Positions 8,831 through 18,859 of a stretch of DNA of 64,000 nucleotides are shown in pieces. The notes under the pieces were generated by a model. The model was given only the letters and a program-made list of their open reading frames with translations, was not told where the DNA came from and did no database searches. This stretch comes from Burkholderiales bacterium RIFCSPLOWO2_12_FULL_65_40 (GTDB taxonomy: Bacteria > Pseudomonadota > Gammaproteobacteria > Burkholderiales > Burkholderiaceae_C). A program made the position numbers and the translations under genes. The stretch lies in the NCBI GenBank assembly GCA_001770955.1, contig MESL01000047.1, positions 124,001 to 188,000 on the forward strand. The letters are read 5' to 3'. The first letter of the stretch is position 1. The number at the start of each line of letters is the position of its first letter.

Positions 8831-9784
8831 GTGATCCTGCGCCACACCTTCACCCCCCACAACAATACCCGCCTCACGCACCTGTGCGGCCCGGCCGACA
8901 GCCACCTGCGCACCATCGAGGCGGCGCTGCAGGTGAGCATCGCGCACCGGCACGAGCAGTTCAAGGTGGACGGCCCCAAGGCACGCGCCACGCAGGCGCT
9001 GGAGGTGCTGCAGGCGGTCTATGAGATGGCCGAGCGGCCCATCTCCGAAGAACACCTGCAGCTCATGCTGGTGGGAGACAGTGCCCTGGCGGCTGAAGCC
9101 GAAGGCGGCCCGGCGCTGCTGAACACCCGCCGCGCCGACCTGCGCGCGCGCACGCCCACGCAGGCCCAGTACCTGGACAACATCGCCACACACGACATCA
9201 CCTTCGGCATTGGCCCTGCGGGCACCGGAAAGACCTACCTGGCCGTCGCCTGCGCGGTCGATGCGCTCGAGCGCAGCAACGTGCAGCGCATCGTGCTCAC
9301 GCGCCCGGCCGTGGAGGCGGGCGAGCGTCTGGGCTTTCTGCCCGGCGACCTGGCGCAGAAGGTGGACCCGTACCTGCGCCCGCTGTACGACGCGCTCTAC
9401 GATCTCATGGGCTACGACAAGGTGCAGAAGGCCTTCGAGCGCAACGCACTGGAGATCGCACCGCTGGCCTTCATGCGCGGGCGCACGCTGAACAACGCAT
9501 TCGTCATCCTCGATGAAGCGCAGAACACCACGCCCGAGCAGATGAAAATGTTCCTCACGCGCATCGGTTTTGGCGCCAAGGCCGTGGTGACGGGCGACGT
9601 GAGCCAGATCGACCTGCCCAAAGGCCAGCTCAGCGGCCTGATCGACGCCGAGCGCGTGCTCAAGCGCGTCAAGGGCATCGCCATCACACGCTTCACCACC
9701 GCGGACGTGGTGCGCCACCCGCTGGTGGCGCGCATTGTGGATGCCTACGACGCCCAGCGCAGCCGCCCGGTACCACGCGCCTGA
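8831..9784 (+). CDS. ybeZ: PhoH-like ATPase (YbeZ)
   Basis: The protein has the PhoH fold: Walker [13 protein letters not shown], Walker [17 protein letters not shown], and the family block [18 protein letters not shown]. In many bacteria ybeZ sits next to ybeY and its product is thought to assist YbeY in RNA and ribosome quality control. I start at GTG 8831 (VILRHTFTP, 317 residues). The in-frame ATG at 8774 would overlap the start of divergent ruvA and adds an unconserved-looking stretch. The ribosome site is weak at either place. Repeat R2 separates it from ybeY. Confidence 0.88.
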   Translation: MILRHTFTPHNNTRLTHLCGPADSHLRTIEAALQVSIAHRHEQFKVDGPKARATQALEVLQAVYEMAERPISEEHLQLMLVGDSALAAEAEGGPALLNTRRADLRARTPTQAQYLDNIATHDITFGIGPAGTGKTYLAVACAVDALERSNVQRIVLTRPAVEAGERLGFLPGDLAQKVDPYLRPLYDALYDLMGYDKVQKAFERNALEIAPLAFMRGRTLNNAFVILDEAQNTTPEQMKMFLTRIGFGAKAVVTGDVSQIDLPKGQLSGLIDAERVLKRVKGIAITRFTTADVVRHPLVARIVDAYDAQRSRPVPRA

Positions 9785-9788
9785 ATGG

Positions 9789-9846
9789 ACATTTATTTAT
9801 TTGATAGCTGCACACGCCTTCTGCATAAGGGCTGGAACCAAAAATG
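9789..9846 (+). repeat. Dispersed ~60-bp repeat, copy R2
   Basis: It contains TTTGATAGCTGCACACGCC, then CTGCATAAGGGCTGGAACCA and AAAAATGA. The ybeY start codon (9844) falls in its last bases, and its AAGGG may serve as part of the ybeY ribosome site. Confidence 0.7.
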
Positions 9847-10302
9847 ACCTTGAATCAACTCACCCTGTCCCTGCAGTTCGGCCGCTTTGATGGCGCCACC
9901 GCCCACCGCGCCGTGCTGCCGCGCCACAAGGTCATACGCTGGATCCGCCACGCCCTGGCCTCGGACGCAGAAATCACCGTGCGCATCGTCGGCGAGGACG
10001 AGGGCCGCCAGCTCAACCGCGACTACCGGCACAAGGACTACGCCACCAACGTGCTGACCTTCGATTACACACAGGAGCCGCTGGTGACCGCCGACCTGGT
10101 GCTTTGCGCCCCGGTGGTCGAGCGCGAGGCACGCGAGCAGAACAAGAGCCTGGAAGAACACTACGCCCACCTGCTGGTGCATGGCACGCTGCATGCACAA
10201 GGTTGGGACCATGAGACCAGCGAAGAAGACGCCCAGGAGATGGAGGCCTATGAAACGGCCATCCTCCAGGAACTGGGTTTTGCAGATCCCTACGCCCGTT
10301 AA
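9844..10302 (+). CDS. ybeY: YbeY, rRNA maturation endoribonuclease
   Basis: The 152-residue protein has the zinc-binding signature [11 protein letters not shown] (HX3HX5H) and the conserved [17 protein letters not shown] block. The family is needed for 16S rRNA 3'-end processing and 70S ribosome quality control. It follows the PhoH-like gene, a conserved pairing. Its ATG lies at the very end of repeat R2, so translation initiation may have been shaped by the repeat. Confidence 0.94.
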   Translation: MTLNQLTLSLQFGRFDGATAHRAVLPRHKVIRWIRHALASDAEITVRIVGEDEGRQLNRDYRHKDYATNVLTFDYTQEPLVTADLVLCAPVVEREAREQNKSLEEHYAHLLVHGTLHAQGWDHETSEEDAQEMEAYETAILQELGFADPYAR

Positions 10303-10413
10303 GGCCCTCGGTTCACCGCCAGCCACCACACTTTCGGCAAAGCAATGACAACTTTTTCGGCGCCAATCAGGGCCAACTTTCCGCCGATCTCCACCTAAGA
10401 TGACAGGAATGAT

Positions 10414-10437
10414 GCCAGGCCACTTTTCAGGCCTGGC
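10414..10437 (+). promoter_or_regulatory. Perfect hairpin just before a TTG start
   Basis: GCCAGGCC (10414-10421) and GGCCTGGC (10430-10437) form an 8-bp perfect stem with an 8-base loop. There is no T-run on either strand, so it is not a standard terminator. It ends 3 bases before the ribosome site of the TauE-type gene and could hide it in the mRNA. Confidence 0.55.
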
Positions 10438-10452
10438 CTTGGAGAAGAAGCC

Positions 10453-11199
10453 TTGGAAACCGCCCTGCTGCTCACCGCCGCCTTCATCGCCGGCGCCCTC
10501 AATGCCGTAGCCGGGGGCGGCAGCTTTCTGACGCTGCCCGCACTCGTCTTCACCGGCATGCCGCCCGTGGCGGCCAACGCCACGGGCACGGTGGCGCTGC
10601 TGCCGGGCTACATCGCTGGCGCCTGGGGCTTCCGGGAGGACATGCAATCCCCGCCCGGCCTCTCGATGCGCGCCGTGGTGCTGCTCTCACTCATCGGCGG
10701 CTCGGCGGGCGCCGCGCTGCTGCTGGTCACGCCCGACGCCACCTTCCGGCGCGTCGTGCCCTGGCTGCTGCTGGCGGCCACCGCCATGTTCGCCTTCGGC
10801 CCCAGGCTGCGCCAATGGGCGGGCGCATCAAGCCACGGCCAGGCCACGCCGTGGAAGGCCGCGCTCGGCATGCTGGCGGTGGCGGCCTACGGTGGCTACT
10901 TCAACGGCGGACTGGGCATCCTGCTGCTGGCCCTGTTCGGCCTGCTGGGGCAGACGCAGCTCAACGCCATGAACGGCATGAAGAACCTCGTCTCCGCCCT
11001 GCTCACCGCCATCGCTGTGGCGATCTACGCGGCGGGCGGCATCGTGCACTGGCCGCAGGCACTGATGATGATGGTGGCTGCCACGGCGGGCGGCTACGGC
11101 GGTGCGCGCGTGGCACGCAAGCTGCCCGCGAACGTGCTGCGCTGGGGCATCGTGGCCACGGGTCTGGTGATGGCGGCGGTTTTCTTCTGGCGGCAGTGA
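10453..11199 (+). CDS. TauE/SafE-type (TSUP) membrane permease
   Basis: The 248-residue protein is almost entirely hydrophobic, with about eight transmembrane segments. It has the family opening AGALNAVAGGGSFLTLPAL and its internal echo YFNGGLGILLLALFGLLG. The family carries sulfur anions or organic sulfonates across the inner membrane, but the substrate cannot be told from sequence. The start is TTG 10453, well placed after GGAGAAGAAG; no ATG fits. A perfect hairpin precedes the ribosome site. Its stop overlaps the GTG of the MFS gene (GTGA), so the two are coupled. Confidence 0.85.
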   Translation: METALLLTAAFIAGALNAVAGGGSFLTLPALVFTGMPPVAANATGTVALLPGYIAGAWGFREDMQSPPGLSMRAVVLLSLIGGSAGAALLLVTPDATFRRVVPWLLLAATAMFAFGPRLRQWAGASSHGQATPWKAALGMLAVAAYGGYFNGGLGILLLALFGLLGQTQLNAMNGMKNLVSALLTAIAVAIYAAGGIVHWPQALMMMVAATAGGYGGARVARKLPANVLRWGIVATGLVMAAVFFWRQ

Positions 11200-12455
11200 G
11201 CAGCGACGAAGCGCACTCCCCCAGCCCCGGGCGCGCGAACGAACGCGCGCTCTGGGCCATGCTGCTCACGCTGCTCAGCGGCTTCGCGCTCAGCCAGGCC
11301 TTCCGCACCACCACCGCCATCCTGGCCCAGGGGCTGACGGCGGACTTCGGGCTCTCGGCCCAGTCGCTCGGCGCCTTCGCCGGACTCTTCGGCCTCTCCT
11401 TCGGCGTGGCGCAGTTGCTGATGGGCGTGGCGCTGGACCTGTACGGCCTGCGCCGCACCGTGCTGACCGCCTTTCCGCTGGCGATTGCCGGGGCCTCGCT
11501 CTCCGCCCTGGCGCCCGATTACGCCTGGCTGATGGTGGGGCAGCTGCTGATCGGCGTCGGCTGCTCACCGGCATTCCTGGCCTGCACGCTGTTCATTGCG
11601 CGGCACTTTCCGGCCGATCGTTTTGCCTTCTTCTCGGGCATGGGCATGGGCGTCGGCGGGCTGGGCCTGCTGTTCACCGGCACCCCGTTGGCGTGGCTGG
11701 TGCAGTACGGCGGTGGCTGGCGCACCGGCTACGCGGTACTGGCGGGCCTGAGCGCGCTATCGTGGCTGCTGATCTATCTGCGCGTGCACGAGCCCGCGCC
11801 GCGGGTTCCGCCCCCGGCCGGGCGCGAAACCTGGGGCCAGGCGCTGCGGCGCTTTGCCGAACTGCTGACCCTCCCCCACACCTGGGGCATCCTGGTGCTG
11901 GGCATGTCGGGCTACGCCGCCTTCCTGTCGTTGCGCGGCCTGTGGCTGGCGCCGCTGCTGATGGACCGCTACCAGCTCTCGCTGCTGGACAGCGGCAACG
12001 TCGCGCTCGCCCTCTCGCTCATCGCGCTGTTCGCGCCCGGCCTGTCGGGCCGGCTGGACCCGGGCGCCGCCCGCCGCCGGCCGTGGATCGCCAACATCTC
12101 GCTGCTGATGGCCGCGCTGTTCGCGGCCCTGGCGCTGCTGCAGCACGCAGCGGCCAGCGTGGCGCTGATCCTGCTGATGGGCCTGCTATCGGGTTACGGC
12201 GTGCTGCAGTACGCCGACGTGCGCGCCTCCTACCCGGCCACGCTGACAGGCCGCGCCCTCTCGGCCTTCACCATGGCCATGTTCCTGGGCGTGGCGCTGA
12301 TGCAATGGTTCACCGGCATCGTCGCCACCTGGGCCCAGCAGCATGGCACAGACCCGCACACCGCCGTCATGCTGGCCATTGCTGGCTGGCTGGCGCTGGC
12401 TTCGCTGGCGTTTCGGGTGCTGCCTGTGTCGCCATTGCTGGTCAACCAAAAATAA
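11196..12455 (+). CDS. Major facilitator superfamily transporter
   Basis: The 419-residue protein has about twelve hydrophobic segments in two halves with a central loop near residues 190-215. The loop 2-3 motif typical of MFS is recognisable as MGVALDLYGLRRTVL. I start at GTG 11196, which overlaps the TauE-type stop by four bases (GTGA) and implies translational coupling. An internal ATG at 11259 is the alternative. The substrate is unknown; coupling to a TSUP permease hints at a shared substrate class. Its stop is in the edge of repeat R3. Confidence 0.85.
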   Translation: MSSDEAHSPSPGRANERALWAMLLTLLSGFALSQAFRTTTAILAQGLTADFGLSAQSLGAFAGLFGLSFGVAQLLMGVALDLYGLRRTVLTAFPLAIAGASLSALAPDYAWLMVGQLLIGVGCSPAFLACTLFIARHFPADRFAFFSGMGMGVGGLGLLFTGTPLAWLVQYGGGWRTGYAVLAGLSALSWLLIYLRVHEPAPRVPPPAGRETWGQALRRFAELLTLPHTWGILVLGMSGYAAFLSLRGLWLAPLLMDRYQLSLLDSGNVALALSLIALFAPGLSGRLDPGAARRRPWIANISLLMAALFAALALLQHAAASVALILLMGLLSGYGVLQYADVRASYPATLTGRALSAFTMAMFLGVALMQWFTGIVATWAQQHGTDPHTAVMLAIAGWLALASLAFRVLPVSPLLVNQK

Positions 12456-12513
12456 GCAAAAACCAAGCTCAGCGCTTATCTATCAAGCGCCAAAAGCTAT
12501 CATTTTTGAATCA
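12453..12513 (-). repeat. Dispersed ~60-bp repeat, copy R3 (reverse orientation)
   Basis: On the minus strand it reads AAAATGATAGCTTTTGGCGC, then TTGATAGATAAGCGCTGAGC and TTGGTTTTTG, a close match to R9. It sits between the convergent MFS and dtd genes and contributes to both stop codons. Confidence 0.8.
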
Positions 12514-12963
12514 AACCCTGGCAGGTTCCATGCGCATCGGAATCGTCACCGGCCCGTCGTTGACCAGGTGCACCTGCATATCGGCCGCGAACTGGCCCGT
12601 CTGCACCAAGGGGTGCGCGGCGCGCGCCCGCTCCACCAGATAGTTGTACAGGCGACGCCCTTCGTCCGGCGCTGCGGCTTGGCTGAAGCCGGGGCGGTTG
12701 CCGCCCGAGGTGTCGGCAGCCAGCGTGAACTGGCTGACCAGCAGCAGGCCGCCTCCGATGTCCTGCACACTCTTGTTCATTTTTCCGGCGTCGTCGCTGA
12801 AGATGCGCTGCTTGAGAATCTTGGCCAGCAGCCTGTCGGCCTCGGCTTCGCTGTCGCCACGCTCGGCGCACACCAGCACCAGCAGGCCCGAGTCGATGGC
12901 GCCCACGGTGGTGCCCTCCACCTCCACGCGCGCCTGGCGCACCCGTTGCAATAGCGCGATCAT
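12511..12963 (-). CDS. dtd: D-aminoacyl-tRNA deacylase
   Basis: The 150-residue protein starts [17 protein letters not shown], as typical for DTD. It has both active-site signatures: SQFTL (about residue 78) and the C-terminal NDGPVT form of the NXGPXT motif. DTD frees tRNAs mischarged with D-amino acids or glycine. Its ATG overlaps the stop of the cation transporter gene (ATGA), so the two are coupled. Its TGA lies in repeat R3. Confidence 0.96.
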   Translation of the reverse strand: MIALLQRVRQARVEVEGTTVGAIDSGLLVLVCAERGDSEAEADRLLAKILKQRIFSDDAGKMNKSVQDIGGGLLLVSQFTLAADTSGGNRPGFSQAAAPDEGRRLYNYLVERARAAHPLVQTGQFAADMQVHLVNDGPVTIPMRMEPARV

Positions 12964-13904
12964 GCGACACCCTTCGGGTCATCGAAATGGGCTTCCACGT
13001 CAGTCGGCAGCAGTTCAATGGTCGCGCGCAGGCCAGGCACGGCATCCATCAGGGCGCGCTCGACCTGGCCGCGCAGTTCGGCGGCGTGGTGCAGGGTCCA
13101 GTCGGCCGGCATGTGCATGTGCATATCGACATAGCGGCGCTGACCGGCACGGCGCGTGGATACATGGTCGAAGCGCAATGCGCCCGGCGGCTGGCCTTGC
13201 ACGAAGCCTTGCAGTGTGGCGTCGATGGTGGCCTGTACGTCGGGCTCCACGGCCTCGTCCATCAGTCCCTGGCTCGAGCGCCAGACCAGCTGCACGCCTT
13301 CCTTGAGGATGTTGAGTGCCACGATGATGGCCGCCACCGCATCCAGCCAAAGCCAGCCCGTGAGTGCCGCCCCCACCAGCCCTATCAGCACACCGGCCGA
13401 GGTCCAGACATCGGTGACCAGGTGGCGCGCATCGGCCTCCAGCGCGATGGAGCGGTGTTCACGCGCGGTGCGGAACATCACCCAGGCCAGCAGGCCGTTG
13501 AGCGCAGAACTGACGATCGAAAGTCCCAGGCCCCAGCCCACCTGCTCCAGCGGTTGCGGGTCCAGCAGCCGGTGTACGGCCGCCCACATGATGCCCGCCG
13601 ACACCCCCACGATGAGGATGCCCTCGAAGCCCGAGGAAAAGTACTCGGCCTTGTGGTGGCCGTAGGGGTGGTTGTCGTCGGCAGGCAGCTGCGCCACCGT
13701 CACCATGGCCAGTGCGAACACTGCGCTGGCGAGATTGACGAAGGACTCCATGGCATCCGACAACAGGCCCACCGATCCGGTGACATACCAGGCCAGCGTT
13801 TTGAGCGCAATGGTGATCACGGCCACGCAGACCGACGTCCACAGCAGGTTGCGGGGCGTGAGCCAGGGGCGGGGCGCCGCCGAAGCTTGTTCTTTCTGCG
13901 CCAT
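12960..13904 (-). CDS. Cation diffusion facilitator (FieF-like metal efflux)
   Basis: The 314-residue protein has six transmembrane segments and a cytoplasmic C-terminal domain. Metal-site motifs are visible: LLSDAMES in TM2, the [12 protein letters not shown] loop, and HLVTDVW (HXXXD) in TM5. Family members export zinc, iron, manganese or similar ions by proton exchange; the metal here is undetermined. ATG 13902-13904 is preferred; a GTG lies one codon upstream. It starts 4 bases after the dbpA stop and ends by ATGA overlap with dtd, so dbpA, this gene and dtd form one unit. Confidence 0.9.
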   Translation of the reverse strand: MAQKEQASAAPRPWLTPRNLLWTSVCVAVITIALKTLAWYVTGSVGLLSDAMESFVNLASAVFALAMVTVAQLPADDNHPYGHHKAEYFSSGFEGILIVGVSAGIMWAAVHRLLDPQPLEQVGWGLGLSIVSSALNGLLAWVMFRTAREHRSIALEADARHLVTDVWTSAGVLIGLVGAALTGWLWLDAVAAIIVALNILKEGVQLVWRSSQGLMDEAVEPDVQATIDATLQGFVQGQPPGALRFDHVSTRRAGQRRYVDMHMHMPADWTLHHAAELRGQVERALMDAVPGLRATIELLPTDVEAHFDDPKGVA

Positions 13905-13908
13905 CACT

Positions 13909-15312
<1,404 letters not shown>

Positions 15313-15344
15313 GCACCGATTATCGGTGGCGCCCCCCGCCCCCG

Positions 15345-16607
15345 TCACTGCAGGGCCAGCATCCCCACGAATGCCAGCGTGTGGGCCAACACGCCAGGCG
15401 CTACGGCCAAGGCATAGCGCCAGCCGCCGCTGGCCAGCGCCACCGCGCTCTTGCTGCCGGCGTGCACCAGCAGGGCCGCCCCCAGGGCCTGCCCTATGGC
15501 CGGGGCCGAGGGGCTGGCGGGGCCGGCCTGCGCCAGAAGGGCCGCCGCTGCCGCATGCACGTCGGCCAGGGCCGCCAGCAGCGCGCCCGCCAGCATGCCC
15601 GCATCGCCCTGCCAGCGTGTGAGCAGGTGCACCCCCACCTGCACGGCCGTGAGCAGCGCGGCGATGAGGGCGGCGTCGCGCAGCTTGAACATGGCCGTGT
15701 CGGGCGGCAGCAGCGGGCGCGCTGCCGCGCCATCTTCCGGGCCGGCAGGCACCCCGCGCACACGCCACCAGCCCCAGGCACCAGCCACCAGCCCACCCGC
15801 CAGCGCCGGCAACCACAGCCGCGCCAGCCAGAGCGGCTGCACGGCAGCGGCCACAACCACGATCTGGGCCATGGTGGCCACGCACGAGAGCACCGCTGCC
15901 CCGGCCTGCGGGCGCACTGCGGCGCCTTCGCGCACCTCCATTCCCAGGCTGGCGATGGTCGCCGTGCTGGAGACGAACCCGGAGGCCAGCGCCGACAGCG
16001 CCATGGCCTGGCGCGCCTGCAGCAGGCGGCGTCCGATGTGGGCCAGCGACTGGATCACCAGCAGCACCAGCAGCAGGCGCATGACCACCCACGGATTGAA
16101 CAGCCCCTGCCACAGCGGTGCATCCGGCACCAGCGGCGCCACCAGCAGGAACAGCGCCGCCAGGATGAGTCCGCTGCGCACCTCGCCCGGCTGCAGCCAG
16201 TCGCGCGCGAACTGGTGCAGGCTGTCACGCGCCGCCAGCAGGCCCGTGGCGGCCACGGCCAGCGCCGCAGCAACCAGCTGGTCACGCGCACAAAGCACCC
16301 CGATCAGGTAAGCCAGCAGGAGTGCGATCTCGGTGGTCACTCCGGGGTCGCCCGAGTCGTCCCGGGCATAGGCCGTCACCGCCAGGGCTGCGATGAAAAC
16401 ACCCACCACGGCCACCAGCGCCATGGAACCGATAAGTGCCGCCGCCGCGCCACTGAGCGACGCCAGGGCGAACGAGCGCACCCCAGCCAGCGCGCGAAAA
16501 GGCCCGTCGCCCTTGCGCCGCTCTCGCTCGATGCCCATGAGCAGACCGCAGCCCAGCGCGCTGGCCAGCACCGCCATGGCGGTCGAAAAATCGCCCCCTT
16601 CCTGCAT
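15345..16607 (-). CDS. MgtC/SapB and DUF4010 family membrane protein
   Basis: The 420-residue protein is strongly hydrophobic. The N-terminal MgtC-like part contains ALGCGLLMGIERERRKG and FRALAGVRSFAL. A larger DUF4010 region follows with the ALASGFVSSTATIASLG block. Proteins of this architecture are widespread but their role is unclear; an ion-homeostasis function is an inference from MgtC. I start at ATG 16605-16607 (MQEGGDFSTAM). The frame is open much further upstream, but that part runs opposite the PAS-GGDEF-EAL gene and has no family look. Confidence 0.85.
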   Translation of the reverse strand: MQEGGDFSTAMAVLASALGCGLLMGIERERRKGDGPFRALAGVRSFALASLSGAAAALIGSMALVAVVGVFIAALAVTAYARDDSGDPGVTTEIALLLAYLIGVLCARDQLVAAALAVAATGLLAARDSLHQFARDWLQPGEVRSGLILAALFLLVAPLVPDAPLWQGLFNPWVVMRLLLVLLVIQSLAHIGRRLLQARQAMALSALASGFVSSTATIASLGMEVREGAAVRPQAGAAVLSCVATMAQIVVVAAAVQPLWLARLWLPALAGGLVAGAWGWWRVRGVPAGPEDGAAARPLLPPDTAMFKLRDAALIAALLTAVQVGVHLLTRWQGDAGMLAGALLAALADVHAAAAALLAQAGPASPSAPAIGQALGAALLVHAGSKSAVALASGGWRYALAVAPGVLAHTLAFVGMLALQ

Positions 16608-16756
16608 GCATGCTCCCGCAAACCGTTCTCTCAAGAGCCCCCATGCTGCCAGAAACCCGGCCCACGGGGGGCGGGCTGGCAAAGCTGGATGCGGATTTGC
16701 CCCAAGCCGCGTCTCCCGGCGATCGGCTATAACCCCATCAACCAGTGCGGGTTCAC

Positions 16757-18820
16757 ATGCCAAACACCACGACCGATGCCCAGACCCCGCCCCCCGGGGA
16801 GCACAGCGACTCGCTGTTGCGCCTGATCGCGGACTCCGTGCCTGCACTGATGGCCTATTTCGATCTGCCCGACCTGCGCTGCCGCTTCGCCAACCAGGGT
16901 TACGCCGCCTACAACGGCCACAGCGCCGCATCCATCCTGGGCCTGACCGTGCGCGAAGCCATCGGCGAAAAGGCCTGGCAGGCGATCGAACCCCATGTCG
17001 AACGCTGCATGCAGGGCGAGCGCGTGAAATACATGCGCGAGCAGACGCTGCCGAACGGCGAGACACGCGTGATCGAGGTCAACCTCATCCCGCACTTCCT
17101 GGAGACAGCGCGGCTGGTGGGCGCCTTCGTGCTGATCACCGACATCACCGAGCGCTGGCGCGCCGAGAACGCGGTGCGCCAGAGCGAGGAGCGCATGCGC
17201 AAGTTTGCCGAGGCCACCGACGAGGCCATCGTGTTCCACCGCAACGGGATCATCATCGACGGCAACGAAGCGCTGCAGCGGCTCACGGGCTTCACGCTGC
17301 CAGAGGTACTGAACCAGTCAATCTTCAGTTTCATCACACCCGAATGGCGCTCCGTGGCACTGGAATACACGCGCAGCGGGCGCGAAGACCCGTACGAGGT
17401 CACCATCACGCACAAGGACGGGCACACCATTCCCGTCGAAGCGGTGGGCAAGACCATGCCGCTGCAGCATGCCGACTACCGCATCGTCGTGCTCCACGAT
17501 CTCACGGCGCGCATGAAGGCGAAGGAGCGCGAGGCCTTCATCGCGCTGCACGATCCCCTCACGAACCTGCCCAACCGGCACCACCTGCTGGAGCGGCTCG
17601 ACACCCTGCTGGCGCAGGCGAACCGGCGGCAGGGTCACGCCGCCGTGCTGTTCATCGACCTGGACCATTTCAAGACCATCAACGACTCGCTGGGCCACCA
17701 TGCAGGCGACCAGTTGCTGTGCGATGTGGCCGCACGCATCACGCAGTGCGTGCGCGACACCGATGTGGTGGCCCGGCTGGGAGGCGACCAGTTCGTAGTC
17801 GTGCTGACCAACATCCACACCCCGGACGACGCAGCCCTCGTGGCCGACAAGCTGCTCGAATCCATGCGGGGCGTCTTCACACTCGACCACCAGCCCGTCA
17901 CCATATCGCCGTCCATCGGCATCAGCCTTTTCCCGGACGACGGCCCCACGGGGGACGTCTTGCTGCGCTGCGCCGATGCCGCGATGTACCACGCCAAAGA
18001 AAACGGCCGGGGCAACCGGCAGTTTTTCCTGCCCGGCATGGACGGCCGCGCCATGGAGGTACTCCAGCAGGAACGCCTGCTGCGCGAGGCCATCGCCCAG
18101 CAGGCCTTCGTGCTGCACTACCAGCCCCAGGTGAGCCTCCAGGACGGCTCGCTCCAGGGTTTCGAGGCCCTGGTGCGCTGGAAGCACCCCGAGCGAGGCC
18201 TGGTCGGCCCGGACGAATTCATCGGCTTCGCCGAATCGCGCGGTCTCATTGCCCCGATCGGCCGCTGGGTCATGCATGAGGCCTGCCGCCAGCTCAGGGA
18301 CTGGCAGGACGAAGGGCTGGCCCCGGTGCCCATCGCCGTGAACCTGTCGGCGCTCGAGTTCCGCCAGCGCGATCTGGTGGGCGAAATCGCCGCCGTGCTC
18401 CAGGCGACCGGCCTGCCGGCGCGCTTCCTGGAGATCGAACTCACCGAGTCGGTGCTGATGCACCAGACCGGCCCTGTGCTCGACACGCTCAACGCCCTCA
18501 AGGCGCTGGGCGTGGGCGTGTCGGTGGACGACTTCGGCACCGGATACTCGTCCCTCAGCTACCTCAAGCGCTACCCCATCGACAAGCTCAAGATCGACCG
18601 ATCCTTTGTCATGGACGCACCCGGCGATGCCGATGATGTGGCCATTGTCACTGCCATCATCCAGATGGGCCACAGCCTGCAACTCAAGACCGTGGCCGAA
18701 GGCGTGGAGACCCCCGCGCAGATGGAACTGCTGCGGCAACTGGGCTGCGACCTGGTGCAGGGCTATCTGGTGTCGGTGCCCATGGAGGCTGAGGAAACGC
18801 GCCGCTGGATGTCGCGCTAG
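16757..18820 (+). CDS. PAS-PAS-GGDEF-EAL cyclic-di-GMP signalling protein
   Basis: The 687-residue cytoplasmic protein has two PAS domains (about residues 20-140 and 145-265), a GGDEF domain (275-430) and an EAL domain (440-685). The GGDEF signature is altered to GGDQF, so cyclase activity is doubtful. The EAL domain has GFEALVRWKHP, the metal-site glutamate in EIELTESVLM, DDFGTGYSSL and KIDRSFV, so phosphodiesterase activity is likely. A GTG four codons upstream (16745) is an alternative start. There is no membrane segment. The signal sensed by the PAS domains is unknown. Confidence 0.9.
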   Translation: MPNTTTDAQTPPPGEHSDSLLRLIADSVPALMAYFDLPDLRCRFANQGYAAYNGHSAASILGLTVREAIGEKAWQAIEPHVERCMQGERVKYMREQTLPNGETRVIEVNLIPHFLETARLVGAFVLITDITERWRAENAVRQSEERMRKFAEATDEAIVFHRNGIIIDGNEALQRLTGFTLPEVLNQSIFSFITPEWRSVALEYTRSGREDPYEVTITHKDGHTIPVEAVGKTMPLQHADYRIVVLHDLTARMKAKEREAFIALHDPLTNLPNRHHLLERLDTLLAQANRRQGHAAVLFIDLDHFKTINDSLGHHAGDQLLCDVAARITQCVRDTDVVARLGGDQFVVVLTNIHTPDDAALVADKLLESMRGVFTLDHQPVTISPSIGISLFPDDGPTGDVLLRCADAAMYHAKENGRGNRQFFLPGMDGRAMEVLQQERLLREAIAQQAFVLHYQPQVSLQDGSLQGFEALVRWKHPERGLVGPDEFIGFAESRGLIAPIGRWVMHEACRQLRDWQDEGLAPVPIAVNLSALEFRQRDLVGEIAAVLQATGLPARFLEIELTESVLMHQTGPVLDTLNALKALGVGVSVDDFGTGYSSLSYLKRYPIDKLKIDRSFVMDAPGDADDVAIVTAIIQMGHSLQLKTVAEGVETPAQMELLRQLGCDLVQGYLVSVPMEAEETRRWMSR

Positions 18821-18859
18821 CTGTCACACGCACCTCGTGCGCATGTGGACAATAGGCAC

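Noticed and set aside
8000-9718. 572-codon minus-strand frame spanning ruvA, the PhoH-like gene and the protease start
   Set aside because: It crosses real genes in another frame and shows no conserved domain.
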